From assembly GCF_001434895.1 (NCBI RefSeq), contig NZ_AZEE01000029.1, positions 287,267-351,266 on the forward strand: 64,000 bases of DNA. Direction: 5' to 3'. Shown here one piece after another: positions 33,708-42,506 of the stretch (positions are counted from its first letter, which is position 1; the number at the start of each line of letters is the position of its first letter). Under the pieces are notes generated by a model. That model did no database searches and was not told where the DNA came from. It saw only the letters and a list, made by a program, of their open reading frames with translations. This DNA is from Secundilactobacillus odoratitofui DSM 19909 = JCM 15043 (lineage in GTDB: Bacteria; Bacillota; Bacilli; Lactobacillales; Lactobacillaceae). Position numbers and translations under genes: made by a program.

Positions 33708-34056
33708 ATTAAATGATCATCCTTTCAAAATTAGAAAAATTAGCGGTCTGGAATTGCCAGATTAACGAATCTGTCCCTCAATGGAATCCCTTCTTTCTTT
33801 ATTGTTATCTATAAGATTAAATATTAATAATGTGAAACGCAAGCTATTTCTATTACTATTTTAAGAAGATTCTAATTCGTCTAGCCTAACTTTTTTGTTT
33901 ATTTTTCAAGTAATTCGGAATCGCCATAATAACAGCAATGTAAGCGTTGTATTAGTTGCATCAAAAGTTAAGGATAACCTAAAAAGTATTTTACATTCTA
34001 AATAATAAATGTACAATGAACACGGATTCAAAATTTATGAAAGGTGGTATTTCGTT
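33708..34056. other. Divergent promoter region between P2 ATPase and mntH
   Basis: About 350 bases, AT-rich, no gene. A good minus-strand promoter is at 33824-33852. On the mntH side, TTAAGGATAACCTAA at 33968-33982 loosely resembles DtxR/MntR-family boxes, and TACATT-N10-AATGTA spans 33992-34013. Assignment to MntR is only a suggestion. Confidence 0.4.
33824..33852 (-). promoter_or_regulatory. Probable promoter of the P2 ATPase gene
   Basis: On the minus strand TTGCGT (33847-33852), a 17-base spacer and TAATCT (33824-33829). Confidence 0.5.
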
Positions 34057-35634
34057 TTGAACGATGAAAAAACACCACGCAAACACCATTTGATTGAATA
34101 TGCCAATGGCAAATCCTTGGAAGAAATCAATGGTTCTATTGAAGTTCCGAAAGGCAAAGGATTCTGGCGCACACTCTTTATGTACTCCGGCCCTGGCGCA
34201 CTTGTTGCTGTAGGGTACATGGATCCAGGTAATTGGTCGACTTCCATTACCGGTGGTCAAAATTTCCAGTATCTATTAATGTCTGTTATCTTAATGTCAA
34301 GTTTGATTGCGATGTTACTGCAATACATGGCGGCTAAACTTGGCATCGTGAGTCAGATGGACCTCGCGCAAGCCATTCGCGCGCGAACCAGCAAATCGCT
34401 TGGAATCGTTCTTTGGATCCTAACCGAGTTAGCCATTATGGCCACTGACATTGCCGAAGTTATCGGTGCTGCCATTGCCTTATACTTACTGTTCCACATA
34501 CCACTTGTGATCGCCGTTTTCATCACCGTATTTGACGTATTATTACTGCTATTATTAACGAAAATTGGCTTCCGAAAAATCGAAGCCATTGTGGTTTGTT
34601 TAATTCTGGTCATCCTATTCGTCTTTGCTTATCAAGTTGCTCTATCAGATCCTAATTGGGGTGCTGTCATGGGTGGCTTCATTCCAACCGCTGACACCTT
34701 CTCCTCGTCAATTAAGGTTGGCGGTGACACACCACTATCTGGTGCCTTAGGGATTATTGGGGCTACCGTCATGCCGCATAACCTGTACTTACATTCGGCA
34801 GTTTCTCAGACTCGTAAGATTGATCATACCGATGAAGAAGATGTCGCTCGGACTGTTCGGTTCACAACTTGGGATTCTAACATTCAGTTAACCGCAGCCT
34901 TCTTCGTTAACGCATTACTATTAATTATGGGTGTCGCTGTCTTCAAGACTGGCGCTGTAAAGGATCCCTCATTCTTTGGCCTATTCCAAGCATTATCAGA
35001 TACATCAATGCTCAGTAACGGTGTCCTCATTGGTGTCGCCAAATCTGGTATCTTGTCCGTCCTATTCGCTGTTGCGCTTCTAGCTTCCGGTCAAAACTCA
35101 ACCATTACGGGAACACTTACTGGTCAAGTTATCATGGAAGGCTTTGTGCACATGCGCATGCCACTCTGGCTTCGTCGCCTTGTAACCCGTTTAATTTCTG
35201 TTATCCCCGTACTGATTTGTGTTGCCATGACGGGCGGTAAAGGCGCCATTCAGCAACATGAAGCCCTCAATGCTTTGATGAATAATTCGCAAGTCTTCTT
35301 GGCCTTCGCGCTACCATTTTCAATGCTGCCGCTGCTTATGATGACTGACAGTAAACTAGAAATGGGTGATCGTTTTAAGAACTCGCCCATCATTAAGGTT
35401 CTAGGTTGGTTCTCAGTAATTGCCTTAACAGGCCTCAACATGAAGGGCCTACCAGGCAACATCGAAGGCTTCTTCGGCGAAAACGCCTCTAGTGCACAAC
35501 TTGCATTAGCAGATAATATCGCATACCTGCTAATTGCCGCAGTGATGTTATTGCTTGTTTGGACCATTTACGATTTATATAAAGGAAATCGTCGTCTAGC
35601 CGCTAAACTCGGCGGTGTGGACAACGCACTTTGA
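34057..35634 (+). CDS. mntH: NRAMP-family manganese transporter, copy 1
   Basis: A 525-residue proton-coupled divalent metal importer with eleven or so spans. NRAMP landmarks: MDPGNWSTSI with the metal-binding DPGN in helix 1 (about residues 56-59), GATVMPHNLYLHS in helix 6, and ASGQNSTITGTLTGQVIMEGF in the helix 8-9 transport signature. The likely start is TTG at 34057 (LNDEKTPRKHHL) with AAGGTGG upstream; an ATG 16 codons earlier has no good ribosome binding site. Lactobacilli accumulate manganese to high levels and often carry several mntH genes; a second is at 50706. A universal stress protein gene follows 13 bases later, forming a two-gene operon. Confidence 0.95.
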   Translation: MNDEKTPRKHHLIEYANGKSLEEINGSIEVPKGKGFWRTLFMYSGPGALVAVGYMDPGNWSTSITGGQNFQYLLMSVILMSSLIAMLLQYMAAKLGIVSQMDLAQAIRARTSKSLGIVLWILTELAIMATDIAEVIGAAIALYLLFHIPLVIAVFITVFDVLLLLLLTKIGFRKIEAIVVCLILVILFVFAYQVALSDPNWGAVMGGFIPTADTFSSSIKVGGDTPLSGALGIIGATVMPHNLYLHSAVSQTRKIDHTDEEDVARTVRFTTWDSNIQLTAAFFVNALLLIMGVAVFKTGAVKDPSFFGLFQALSDTSMLSNGVLIGVAKSGILSVLFAVALLASGQNSTITGTLTGQVIMEGFVHMRMPLWLRRLVTRLISVIPVLICVAMTGGKGAIQQHEALNALMNNSQVFLAFALPFSMLPLLMMTDSKLEMGDRFKNSPIIKVLGWFSVIALTGLNMKGLPGNIEGFFGENASSAQLALADNIAYLLIAAVMLLLVWTIYDLYKGNRRLAAKLGGVDNAL

Positions 35635-35647
35635 TGGGAGGAACACG

Positions 35648-36082
35648 ATGACAAAAACAAATTTTAAACACATTCTTGTCGGTGTTGACGACTCCGCTGA
35701 CGCTCTTTTAGCCTTCCAATATGCGATTAGTACCGCCAAACAAAACGACGCTCGCTTAACAATCGTTTCAGTTTTAGAGAGCCATGATATGAGTGTCTAT
35801 CAAGCACTTGATAAAGATTATATCCATGGTGAACGTAGCGAATTGGAGGAACACATCAAGGTTTACCTCAAACAAGCGCAAGACGCTGGCATTGAAAAGG
35901 TAAACGCCCTAGTTTCTGAAGGTAACCCAGGTGAGACTATCGTTCGCGATGTGATTCCACACGTTAAACCGGATCTATTGCTGATTGGCTCCATCGCCAA
36001 AAAGGGGCTTAAACGCCGCTTCGGTAGTCAGGCAGCTTACATGGCAAAGTATGCCCCCATTTCAGTACTTGTTATTCGATAG
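35648..36082 (+). CDS. Universal stress protein (UspA family)
   Basis: A 144-residue UspA-fold protein. Starts TKTNFKHILVGVDDSADALL; the ATP-binding motif of the nucleotide-binding subclass is present near the C-terminus as GSIAKKGLKRRFGSQAAYM, close to G2xG9xGS/T. ATG at 35648 with GGGAGGA. Cotranscribed with mntH, a pairing also seen in other lactobacilli from memory; it may act in metal or oxidative stress. Confidence 0.93.
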   Translation: MTKTNFKHILVGVDDSADALLAFQYAISTAKQNDARLTIVSVLESHDMSVYQALDKDYIHGERSELEEHIKVYLKQAQDAGIEKVNALVSEGNPGETIVRDVIPHVKPDLLLIGSIAKKGLKRRFGSQAAYMAKYAPISVLVIR

Positions 36083-36093
36083 ACTCTTATGCA

Positions 36094-36126
36094 CAAAAAA
36101 AGTGACCCGTTTGGGTCACTTTTTTG
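36094..36126. terminator. Bidirectional terminator
   Basis: AAAAAAAGTGACCC pairs with GGGTCACTTTTTT around a GTTT loop; separates the convergent usp and YitT genes. Confidence 0.92.
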
Positions 36127-36142
36127 TCGATTTTAATTGCGG

Positions 36143-36973
36143 TCACAGTTTACTTAAATTAACGCCACGAACACTGCGAATTTGATCCGTCACAACGAGT
36201 GCTTCTGGATCAATAGCTGCAATGATAGGCATCACACGTGTCCAATTTTGCTGGCTACAGATGTAATACAACACATCTTGACGCCGTTGTCGATAAAATC
36301 CCGTTGCGTTTAACATCGTGACACCCTGACCCAGTTGACTCGAAAGGGCTTGGCCAATCTCTTGGTTATGCTCAGAGAATACCATGACTGACCGTTTGGC
36401 ACCGACTGCATCCAAAAACTTATTTAAAACAACAGCCGAAACATACAATTCTGCCACCGTTAAGAGCATATTTTGAAACCCAATGACGTAAGCAGAAGGA
36501 ATCGCCACACTCAAATCAAAAAATAACATGGCCGAACCGTTCCGAATGCCCAGGTAACGATTAACGATTTTGGCTAAAATCGTACTACCAGCAATTGTAC
36601 CGCCAGCTCGAAAAATCAGCCCCATTGAAATCCCCATCAAAACACCGCCGGTCACAGCAGCGATTAAAGTCTGGCTCGTCTGATAAGGCATAAAAACCGG
36701 TATTTTTAAGAAAATCGAAATCCATAATACTGCCCAAAGTGAGTAATAAACGGTCTGACGATTCAGGTAACGCCAACCGACGAGCATTAAAATCCCGTTT
36801 AACACTAAGTTCGTTAACGCCGGTGAAATTTTTAGCGTATAATACCCAATCGCAGTCAGCCCCGTCACACCACCCTCACCAATTCGGTTCGGTATCAGAA
36901 AATAGTTAATCGCAAGGGCGTAAATGACGGCTCCAACCATGATTAAAACACTGTTTCGTATGATTTGTTTCAC
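36143..36973 (-). CDS. YitT-family membrane protein
   Basis: A 276-residue protein with five to six membrane spans (YitT_membrane domain, residues 1-190, including IPNRIGEGGVTGLTAIGYY and FRAGGTIAGSTILAKI) and a C-terminal DUF2179 domain (about 195-270: VMVFSEHNQEIGQALSSQL to YYICSQQNW). Function is unproven in the family, though some members are proposed as small-molecule or anion transporters. The start is GTG at 36973 behind AGGAGG. Monocistronic. Confidence 0.92.
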   Translation of the reverse strand: MKQIIRNSVLIMVGAVIYALAINYFLIPNRIGEGGVTGLTAIGYYTLKISPALTNLVLNGILMLVGWRYLNRQTVYYSLWAVLWISIFLKIPVFMPYQTSQTLIAAVTGGVLMGISMGLIFRAGGTIAGSTILAKIVNRYLGIRNGSAMLFFDLSVAIPSAYVIGFQNMLLTVAELYVSAVVLNKFLDAVGAKRSVMVFSEHNQEIGQALSSQLGQGVTMLNATGFYRQRRQDVLYYICSQQNWTRVMPIIAAIDPEALVVTDQIRSVRGVNLSKL

Positions 36974-37043
36974 ACCATCGTCCTCCTATCTCCCCGTTAA
37001 CTCATAGTATCTACTTTACGCTATATCATTATACAGAAAAAGA

Positions 37044-37254
37044 GAGTGTGACAAAACTCGTTTAGGTCCCAGAATAGAAGCCAAAAAAGTGTGAATTCCT
37101 CAATTTTTTGGGAATTCACACTTTTTTGGCTTCTATGGCCGGGACTTGAGTTTTATCACACGTTAAGGCTAGATAAAAGTTTTGAAATTAATTTCAACCG
37201 TTAATTGATTTTGAGTTAAGGATGTCATCCGATTTTTGCCAATATGGACTTTTC
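37044..37254. repeat. Hairpin-containing intergenic repeat, copy 2
   Basis: Homolog of 10446-10653. The hairpin here is longer: arms AATAGAAGCCAAAAAAGTGTG and AATTCC pair with GGAATT and CACACTTTTTTGGCTTCTAT. The base blocks (ACTCGTTTAGGTCCCAGAATAG; GCCGGGACTTGAG) and the 3' tail match copy 1, while the tip is different but still palindromic. Like copy 1, its tail end lies about 25 bases from the stop of a minus-strand gene, here the L,D-transpeptidase gene. Confidence 0.8.
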
Positions 37255-37278
37255 TCAGTGACTTAATTCAAAAAACGA

Positions 37279-38667
37279 TTAATTGTAAACAATAACCGGC
37301 TCGCCTGCGTATGCCAGTGCATATAAGGCGCCCATTTTCGACGGTGGATTATTGATACATCCATGTGAGTGATAATCGCTACGGTAACTGGTATTACCAT
37401 AAACGTAACTTGGTTGCCACGACGAATCATGCAGGCCGACACCGGAATTCGTAATTGGCATCCAATACTTAACCTTTGAATGATACGTCGACCCGTTATC
37501 GTTGTCACCCGTTAACGTGGTGTTCCGTTGCTTATACATAATGTAGTAAATACCTTGAGGCGTTTGATTGCCGCCAGTGATAGTGCCTGACATGACCTTA
37601 GTTGAAAACTTCAGCTTGCCATTCACATAGGCGTACTCACGCAACGTTTTCAGATCCACTTCAATGTACGTATTGCCGACCGTATTAGCTTTACCATATC
37701 CAGTTCCCGTTACGTAGTCCTTCAAGTTAATTGATTGACTAGCTGAATTTTCGAAACCTGATAAAATTCGGTTGGTTAGTTTACTTTGTGAAATTGACCA
37801 TCCGTAAGTACCGCCTGATGGTACCGTGATTGTAGTGCCACTATGCGTCTTAAACTTGGCTGCTTTCCCCTCAGTATCATATTTCGAAGCAAGTTGGGCA
37901 ATATATTGTTTAAGTGACGAAGTATCAAATTGATAGCTGCCAGCCGCTGTTGCCGTCCCATTTTTCAAATAATCGCTCGCTTTAAATGTAATTGTCTTGC
38001 TTGGAAAGGCCACCGTAACTGTTTGACTCAGTAATTTCTGTAGTTTTGCCTTAGTTTGTGAAAGCGTGTTGCTATTAGCACTCACTGCTTGTTGCGTTAC
38101 CTTTTTTACGCTGATAACACTGGCGGTTTGCGCCTGCTGCTTGTACGTGGCAACCATTTTAGCTTCATCGAGCGTATTACCCGCTTTACCGGCCTGGACG
38201 CTGATTTGACCATTCTTTAAAATGACCTTCGCATCAACCGGTTTGGTTCGATTCGCATTGATTGTTGCTATTTTTTGTTTGAATTGGGTCAATAACGTTG
38301 TTAACCGATATTTTTGCTGTGAGGCTGAAATCGTCTGCGTTAACGTCATTTTGACTGTTTTAACTGGATGGCTGTCAGTATTGCGCTTTGTTAATAACTG
38401 CTTGACCTTTGCCTGCGTCACCGCCACTTTAGAAGCTGACATCGTGATTGATGCGCTAGAATTCTGGGTAGCCGCCTGGTTTAACTTTTGGGTTGCTTGA
38501 GCTACCGTTAAATTAGTCACCGTTACACCGTTAATTTGAGTCGGCTTAAACCGCTGATGGTAATAACTCGCATAACCAAAACTGCCGATTCCTAATGCGA
38601 CTAAAAACGTCACAATCATAATCAACCATCGTCTGCCATGACGGGGTTGCGTTGCGTGTTGTTTCAT
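37279..38667 (-). CDS. L,D-transpeptidase with peptidoglycan-binding repeat domain
   Basis: A 462-residue cell-wall enzyme. A cytoplasmic basic start is followed by one membrane span (about residues 13-31), two beta-rich peptidoglycan-binding (PG_binding_4 type) domains spanning about 40-310, and a C-terminal YkuD catalytic domain with HDSSWQPSYVYG and the SHGCINN motif, catalytic Cys437 and His435. It should form 3-3 cross-links or attach or trim stem peptides. Catalytic residues are intact. Monocistronic, divergent from the MATE gene. Confidence 0.94.
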   Translation of the reverse strand: MKQHATQPRHGRRWLIMIVTFLVALGIGSFGYASYYHQRFKPTQINGVTVTNLTVAQATQKLNQAATQNSSASITMSASKVAVTQAKVKQLLTKRNTDSHPVKTVKMTLTQTISASQQKYRLTTLLTQFKQKIATINANRTKPVDAKVILKNGQISVQAGKAGNTLDEAKMVATYKQQAQTASVISVKKVTQQAVSANSNTLSQTKAKLQKLLSQTVTVAFPSKTITFKASDYLKNGTATAAGSYQFDTSSLKQYIAQLASKYDTEGKAAKFKTHSGTTITVPSGGTYGWSISQSKLTNRILSGFENSASQSINLKDYVTGTGYGKANTVGNTYIEVDLKTLREYAYVNGKLKFSTKVMSGTITGGNQTPQGIYYIMYKQRNTTLTGDNDNGSTYHSKVKYWMPITNSGVGLHDSSWQPSYVYGNTSYRSDYHSHGCINNPPSKMGALYALAYAGEPVIVYN

Positions 38668-38866
38668 TCTTCTCGCCGCCTTTTTATCATCATAGCTTCA
38701 TTATGGTCATTCAACCTTAAGCGTTCTTAAAATAACCTGATTTTAAGATTAACTTAACGAAATTTGGAAATTGCTTACATTTTGCCAACTTGCCCGCCTA
38801 TAATAAACATATTCGGAATTATTTTCCATACATACATTTAATCATGATAAATTAGGACGTGACTTC

Positions 38867-40201
38867 ATGCAGGAATTATTTGAACAAGCTCCCATACCAA
38901 AGGCCTACTTTAAGCTCGCCTTTCCAGTGGTACTGGGGATGGTCGTCAGTATGATTTACAACCTGGCGGATACTTTTTTTGTTTCGCAGACTCAAAATAC
39001 CGATCTCGTCGCCGGTGTTTCACTATGTACACCGCTATTTTCCCTTCTTCTCGCAATTGGCGATATTTTCGGCTTAGGTGGTAGTTCCATTATTTCACGC
39101 TTAATGGGACAGAAAGATTACAACGACGCCACCAAAATTAGCAGTTTCTGCTTTTACGCTGCGATTGTGGTAGGCCTAGTGGTTACCGCCATTTTATTAA
39201 TTTTTCAACGACCAATTCTATACATGTTTGGTGCAACCGCACAGACCTATGCCTACGCAGCAGACTTTTATCGTATCATGTCGATGGGTGCCGCGTTAAT
39301 TATTGTGTCGTTGGTCCCCAATAACCTCATTCGAACTGAGGGTTTAGCGGTTCAATCAATGATTGGCGCTGTTGTTGGCACGGTCGTCACCATCATCTTA
39401 GACCCAATCTTAATCCTATCCTTTCACCTCGGTGGCGCTGGTGCTGCACTGGCGACCATTATCGGCTACGCCTTCACCGATTTAACGTTCATCTGGCTCA
39501 CATTTAAGTATTGTAAAGTCATTTCCATGTCGTTTAGCCAACACCGAATCTCTTCTAGCTATATTCGTCAGGTGCTCTTAATCGGTATCCCTGCTGCAAT
39601 CACCAACGTCATGACCGCCTTCGGGACCGCGATGCTTAATCGTTATTTGGCCGCTTATGGTCCAACTCAAGTTGCTGCGCTAGGCATCGTTATGAAAATC
39701 TACACCATTGTGACCTTGGTGATGGTTGGCTTTGCATTCGGTGCGCAGCCCTTGATTGGCTACACTTTTGGCGCCAAGAATATGAAACGTTTTAAGCAAA
39801 CTGTTCGGTTTGATTTGCTCGTTAATATGGGCTATTCGTTCATTCTTGCAATTATTCTCATGATTCTCGCGCCCCACGCGGTCAGTCTCTTCTTGAACAA
39901 TCAGGCCGTTATTGAGGCCGGAACAACCATGTTACGCATTTTCTTGATTTCGACGCCCTTTATTGGTGGCGTTTTGGTGTTCACAACCATGTTTCAATCA
40001 ATTGGTAGCCCACTGGGTGCGCTGCTGATGTCAATCTCTCGACAAGGCGTGATCTTTTACGTCATTATTTTGATTGCTGCACACTTCTTTGGCTACACCG
40101 GTGTTGTTTGGGCACAACCCATCGCCGATATTGTCACTTGCTTAATGGGTGCTTGGTTATATCAAACTTTGGCAGTTAAACGAATCGAACATCTTAGTTA
40201 A
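38867..40201 (+). CDS. MATE-family efflux transporter
   Basis: A 444-residue twelve-span exporter of the multidrug and toxic compound extrusion family, NorM/DinF type. Two homologous halves: first half starts AYFKLAFPVVLGMVVSMIYN with NLADTFFVSQ, second half has IGIPAAITNVMTAFGTAML and AFGAQPLIGYTFGAKN. ATG preceded by AGGACGTGA. A TATAAT is at 38800-38805, about 60 bases upstream. Substrate unknown. Ends at a strong terminator. Confidence 0.94.
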   Translation: MQELFEQAPIPKAYFKLAFPVVLGMVVSMIYNLADTFFVSQTQNTDLVAGVSLCTPLFSLLLAIGDIFGLGGSSIISRLMGQKDYNDATKISSFCFYAAIVVGLVVTAILLIFQRPILYMFGATAQTYAYAADFYRIMSMGAALIIVSLVPNNLIRTEGLAVQSMIGAVVGTVVTIILDPILILSFHLGGAGAALATIIGYAFTDLTFIWLTFKYCKVISMSFSQHRISSSYIRQVLLIGIPAAITNVMTAFGTAMLNRYLAAYGPTQVAALGIVMKIYTIVTLVMVGFAFGAQPLIGYTFGAKNMKRFKQTVRFDLLVNMGYSFILAIILMILAPHAVSLFLNNQAVIEAGTTMLRIFLISTPFIGGVLVFTTMFQSIGSPLGALLMSISRQGVIFYVIILIAAHFFGYTGVVWAQPIADIVTCLMGAWLYQTLAVKRIEHLS

Positions 40202-40219
40202 GTCATTGTAATAACGAAT

Positions 40220-40262
40220 GCGGCATCACAACTGATTAACTTTGTTGTGATGCCGTATTTTG
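40220..40262 (+). terminator. Intrinsic terminator after MATE gene
   Basis: GCGGCATCACAAC pairs with GTTGTGATGCCGT, loop of 11, followed by TATTTTGTG. Confidence 0.85.
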
Positions 40263-40383
40263 TGTTGTCGGCCCTTGTCAAACCAATTAAAAAGCTCATA
40301 CGTGTGTCAAAATTAGCGATATTTATCTTGTTTGGTATAATTCTGATGCCACTCACCGATTAAATCACAGATTTTTTACCAGA

Positions 40384-40399
40384 TGTTTCATGTGAAACA
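40384..40399. promoter_or_regulatory. parS-like centromere site, second copy
   Basis: TGTTTCATGTGAAACA, the exact reverse complement of the site at 20975-20990 and one base from the consensus parS TGTTTCACGTGAAACA. Confidence 0.75.
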
Positions 40400-40573
40400 T
40401 TTTGACGTCAAATCAACATTATTTTGTCTGAATTGTCATTTTCGCCCTACTCTCTCACGATATGACATCATAACACCCATCTTCACTCAAATCCCATATG
40501 CAAACGGGTTGTTTCAGTCCCATGTTCTGTTTTACAATGGCCATGTAACCACAATAAACGAGGAGATGCTGTT

Positions 40574-41980
40574 ATGACAAAACGGATCAAGGGTTCTTGT
40601 ACCACTATTTTAGTAGGAAAGAACGCCTCCATCGATGGCTCTACAATGATTGCAAGAAACGAAGACGGCGCTGGACCATTAAACCCACAAAAGTTTGTGG
40701 TTGTTCAACCAGCTGACCAGCCTAAGCACTATAAGGCCGTCTTGAGTAAAGTTGAAATTGATTTACCTGATAACCCCCTTCGTTACACGTCAACACCAGA
40801 TGCAACTGACGGCCATGGTATCTGGGCCGCAGCTGGCATCAACAGTGATAACGTCGCAATGACCGCCACTGAAACAATCACCTCAAATTCACGAATTTTA
40901 GGTGCCGATCCACTTGTTGATGATGGTATTGGTGAAGAAGATATCACTACCTTAACACTGCCATACATCCATTCTGCTCGAGAAGGTGTTGAGCGCTTAG
41001 GCGCACTGCTTGAACAATATGGGACATATGAATTAAACGCTATGGCTTTCTCTGATAAAGATGAAGTCTGGTACTTCGAGTCCATTGGTGGGCACCACTG
41101 GGCAGCAATTCGGATTCCTGACGATGCTTACGTTATTGCCCCTAACCGCATGAACATTGATCAATTTGACTTTGATTCAGATGACACTTTGTACGCTAAG
41201 GATCTCCCTGAAATCATCAAGACCTACCATATGAATCCTGATACTGACCAGGTTAACCTGCGTCACATTTTCGGTAGTGCAACTATCAAGGATACCCGTT
41301 ACAACAACCCTCGTGCTTGGTATGGCCAAAAGTACTTTAATCCAGAGTTTGAAACTACACCAATTGACCAAGATTTGCCATTCATTTGCCGTACTTCAAA
41401 GAAAATCAGCATTGAAGACATGAAGTTCGTGTTAAGTTCACACTACCAAAACACACCTTATGATCCTTACGGTACGGGTACTGAGGATCAAAAGAAACAA
41501 TTCCGGCCAATCGGCATTAACCGAAACCAGGAACTCCACATTTTACAAATCAGAAATGACGTACCAGCTGAAATTGCTGGTATTCACTGGTTAGCTTTTG
41601 GTCCTAACACGTTTAACGCAATCGTGCCATTCTATGCCAACATTAACGACACCCCAACGTCTTATAAGAACACCACGGGTGATTGCAACCCCGCTAATAT
41701 GTACTGGTTACCAAACGTACTGGCTTTAATGGGCGACCACAACTTTGGCCTTTACGAAGATCAAGAAAACCTCTTCGAAGAAAACACCGTTGCTGCTTGC
41801 CGTAACCTTCAAATTAAGACGGATCAGACCGCGACACAACAGAGCGACTTACCCGCCTACCTTGAAAAGGTTAACCAACAAATGGCTGATATTACACAGC
41901 AAAACTCAAACAAGCTTTTAGGTCAGATGCTCGCTTTGGGTGAACCTCAGATGAAGCTCCAGTTTACCTTGAACGATTAG
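40574..41980 (+). CDS. pepD: C69-family dipeptidase
   Basis: A 468-residue N-terminal-nucleophile dipeptidase of the lactobacillar PepD family (MEROPS C69). Residues 1-10 are [10 protein letters not shown] with Cys9 as the predicted nucleophile; [14 protein letters not shown] at about 19-32 is the family block. No signal peptide, so it is cytoplasmic and degrades dipeptides from imported peptides. ATG with GAGGAG upstream. Monocistronic, with terminator. Confidence 0.94.
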   Translation: MTKRIKGSCTTILVGKNASIDGSTMIARNEDGAGPLNPQKFVVVQPADQPKHYKAVLSKVEIDLPDNPLRYTSTPDATDGHGIWAAAGINSDNVAMTATETITSNSRILGADPLVDDGIGEEDITTLTLPYIHSAREGVERLGALLEQYGTYELNAMAFSDKDEVWYFESIGGHHWAAIRIPDDAYVIAPNRMNIDQFDFDSDDTLYAKDLPEIIKTYHMNPDTDQVNLRHIFGSATIKDTRYNNPRAWYGQKYFNPEFETTPIDQDLPFICRTSKKISIEDMKFVLSSHYQNTPYDPYGTGTEDQKKQFRPIGINRNQELHILQIRNDVPAEIAGIHWLAFGPNTFNAIVPFYANINDTPTSYKNTTGDCNPANMYWLPNVLALMGDHNFGLYEDQENLFEENTVAACRNLQIKTDQTATQQSDLPAYLEKVNQQMADITQQNSNKLLGQMLALGEPQMKLQFTLND

Positions 41981-42030
41981 GTTCGTTCACGTATATTTCC
42001 GGCATCAATTTTAATGCTTACCCACAAAGT

Positions 42031-42072
42031 AAACACGCCATCTTCCAATAATTGGTAGATGGCGTGTTTTTT
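42031..42072. terminator. Bidirectional terminator
   Basis: AAACACGCCATCT pairs with AGATGGCGTGTTT, followed by TTT; separates the dipeptidase from the convergent NhaC operon. Confidence 0.9.
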
Positions 42073-42111
42073 AATCGATTATAATCTGCAAATAACCGTA
42101 AACTATTGCGG

Positions 42112-42489
42112 TTACTCATTATCAAACGAATTAATTAATTTAGAAAAGTAAGCAGCGACAATGTTAGGAATACCAACCAAAGTAAAGACAAGTAAGAACT
42201 GCGCACCCTGATACGCATTTTCATCTAATACCATGATACCAATTAAAATAATGACACAGACTGTTGCACTGTACCCGCGTATGTGCGAGATGGTAGTCGT
42301 CCGATTGCGTTGTTGATACTTTGGGTGTCGTCTTTCAAACCACGCCGAACTGGCCCACAAAACGGCAATCACAACGATGACGTAACCGATCGACAGTTGC
42401 CAATCCTTGATCAGGGTCATCGGAAACAAACACACAATTGTCAGCACCCAGAACAGTAAATTATAGTTCCCATATTGCCAATCAACCAT
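42112..42489 (-). CDS. Small polytopic membrane protein
   Basis: A 125-residue protein with about four hydrophobic spans (NLLFWVLTIVCLFPMTLI, then QLSIGYVIVVIAVLWASSAW, a pair in the C-terminal half). I chose ATG at 42489 because GGAGGAG lies 6 bases upstream; this ribosome binding site overlaps the NhaC stop region, so the two genes are translationally close. No family recognised. Likely an accessory to, or just cotranscribed with, the antiporter. Confidence 0.8.
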   Translation of the reverse strand: MVDWQYGNYNLLFWVLTIVCLFPMTLIKDWQLSIGYVIVVIAVLWASSAWFERRHPKYQQRNRTTTISHIRGYSATVCVIILIGIMVLDENAYQGAQFLLVFTLVGIPNIVAAYFSKLINSFDNE

Positions 42490-42506
42490 CACTTTCTCCT
42501 CCATCA

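Larger units (their letters stand above)
40202..40573. other. Intergenic region with terminator and parS-like site
   Basis: About 370 bases. It contains the MATE terminator (40220-40262), the parS-like site (40384-40399) and the promoter region of the dipeptidase. A 64-codon frame starting at the parS palindrome has no ribosome binding site and is not called. Confidence 0.5.

Noticed and set aside
33968-33982. MntR operator before mntH copy 1
   Set aside because: TTAAGGATAACCTAA is only a weak dyad (two mismatches per arm); too degenerate to call as a site.
40383-40577. A 64-codon plus-strand frame upstream of the dipeptidase
   Set aside because: It begins inside the parS-like palindrome, lacks a ribosome binding site and overlaps the dipeptidase start; the coding appearance is chance.
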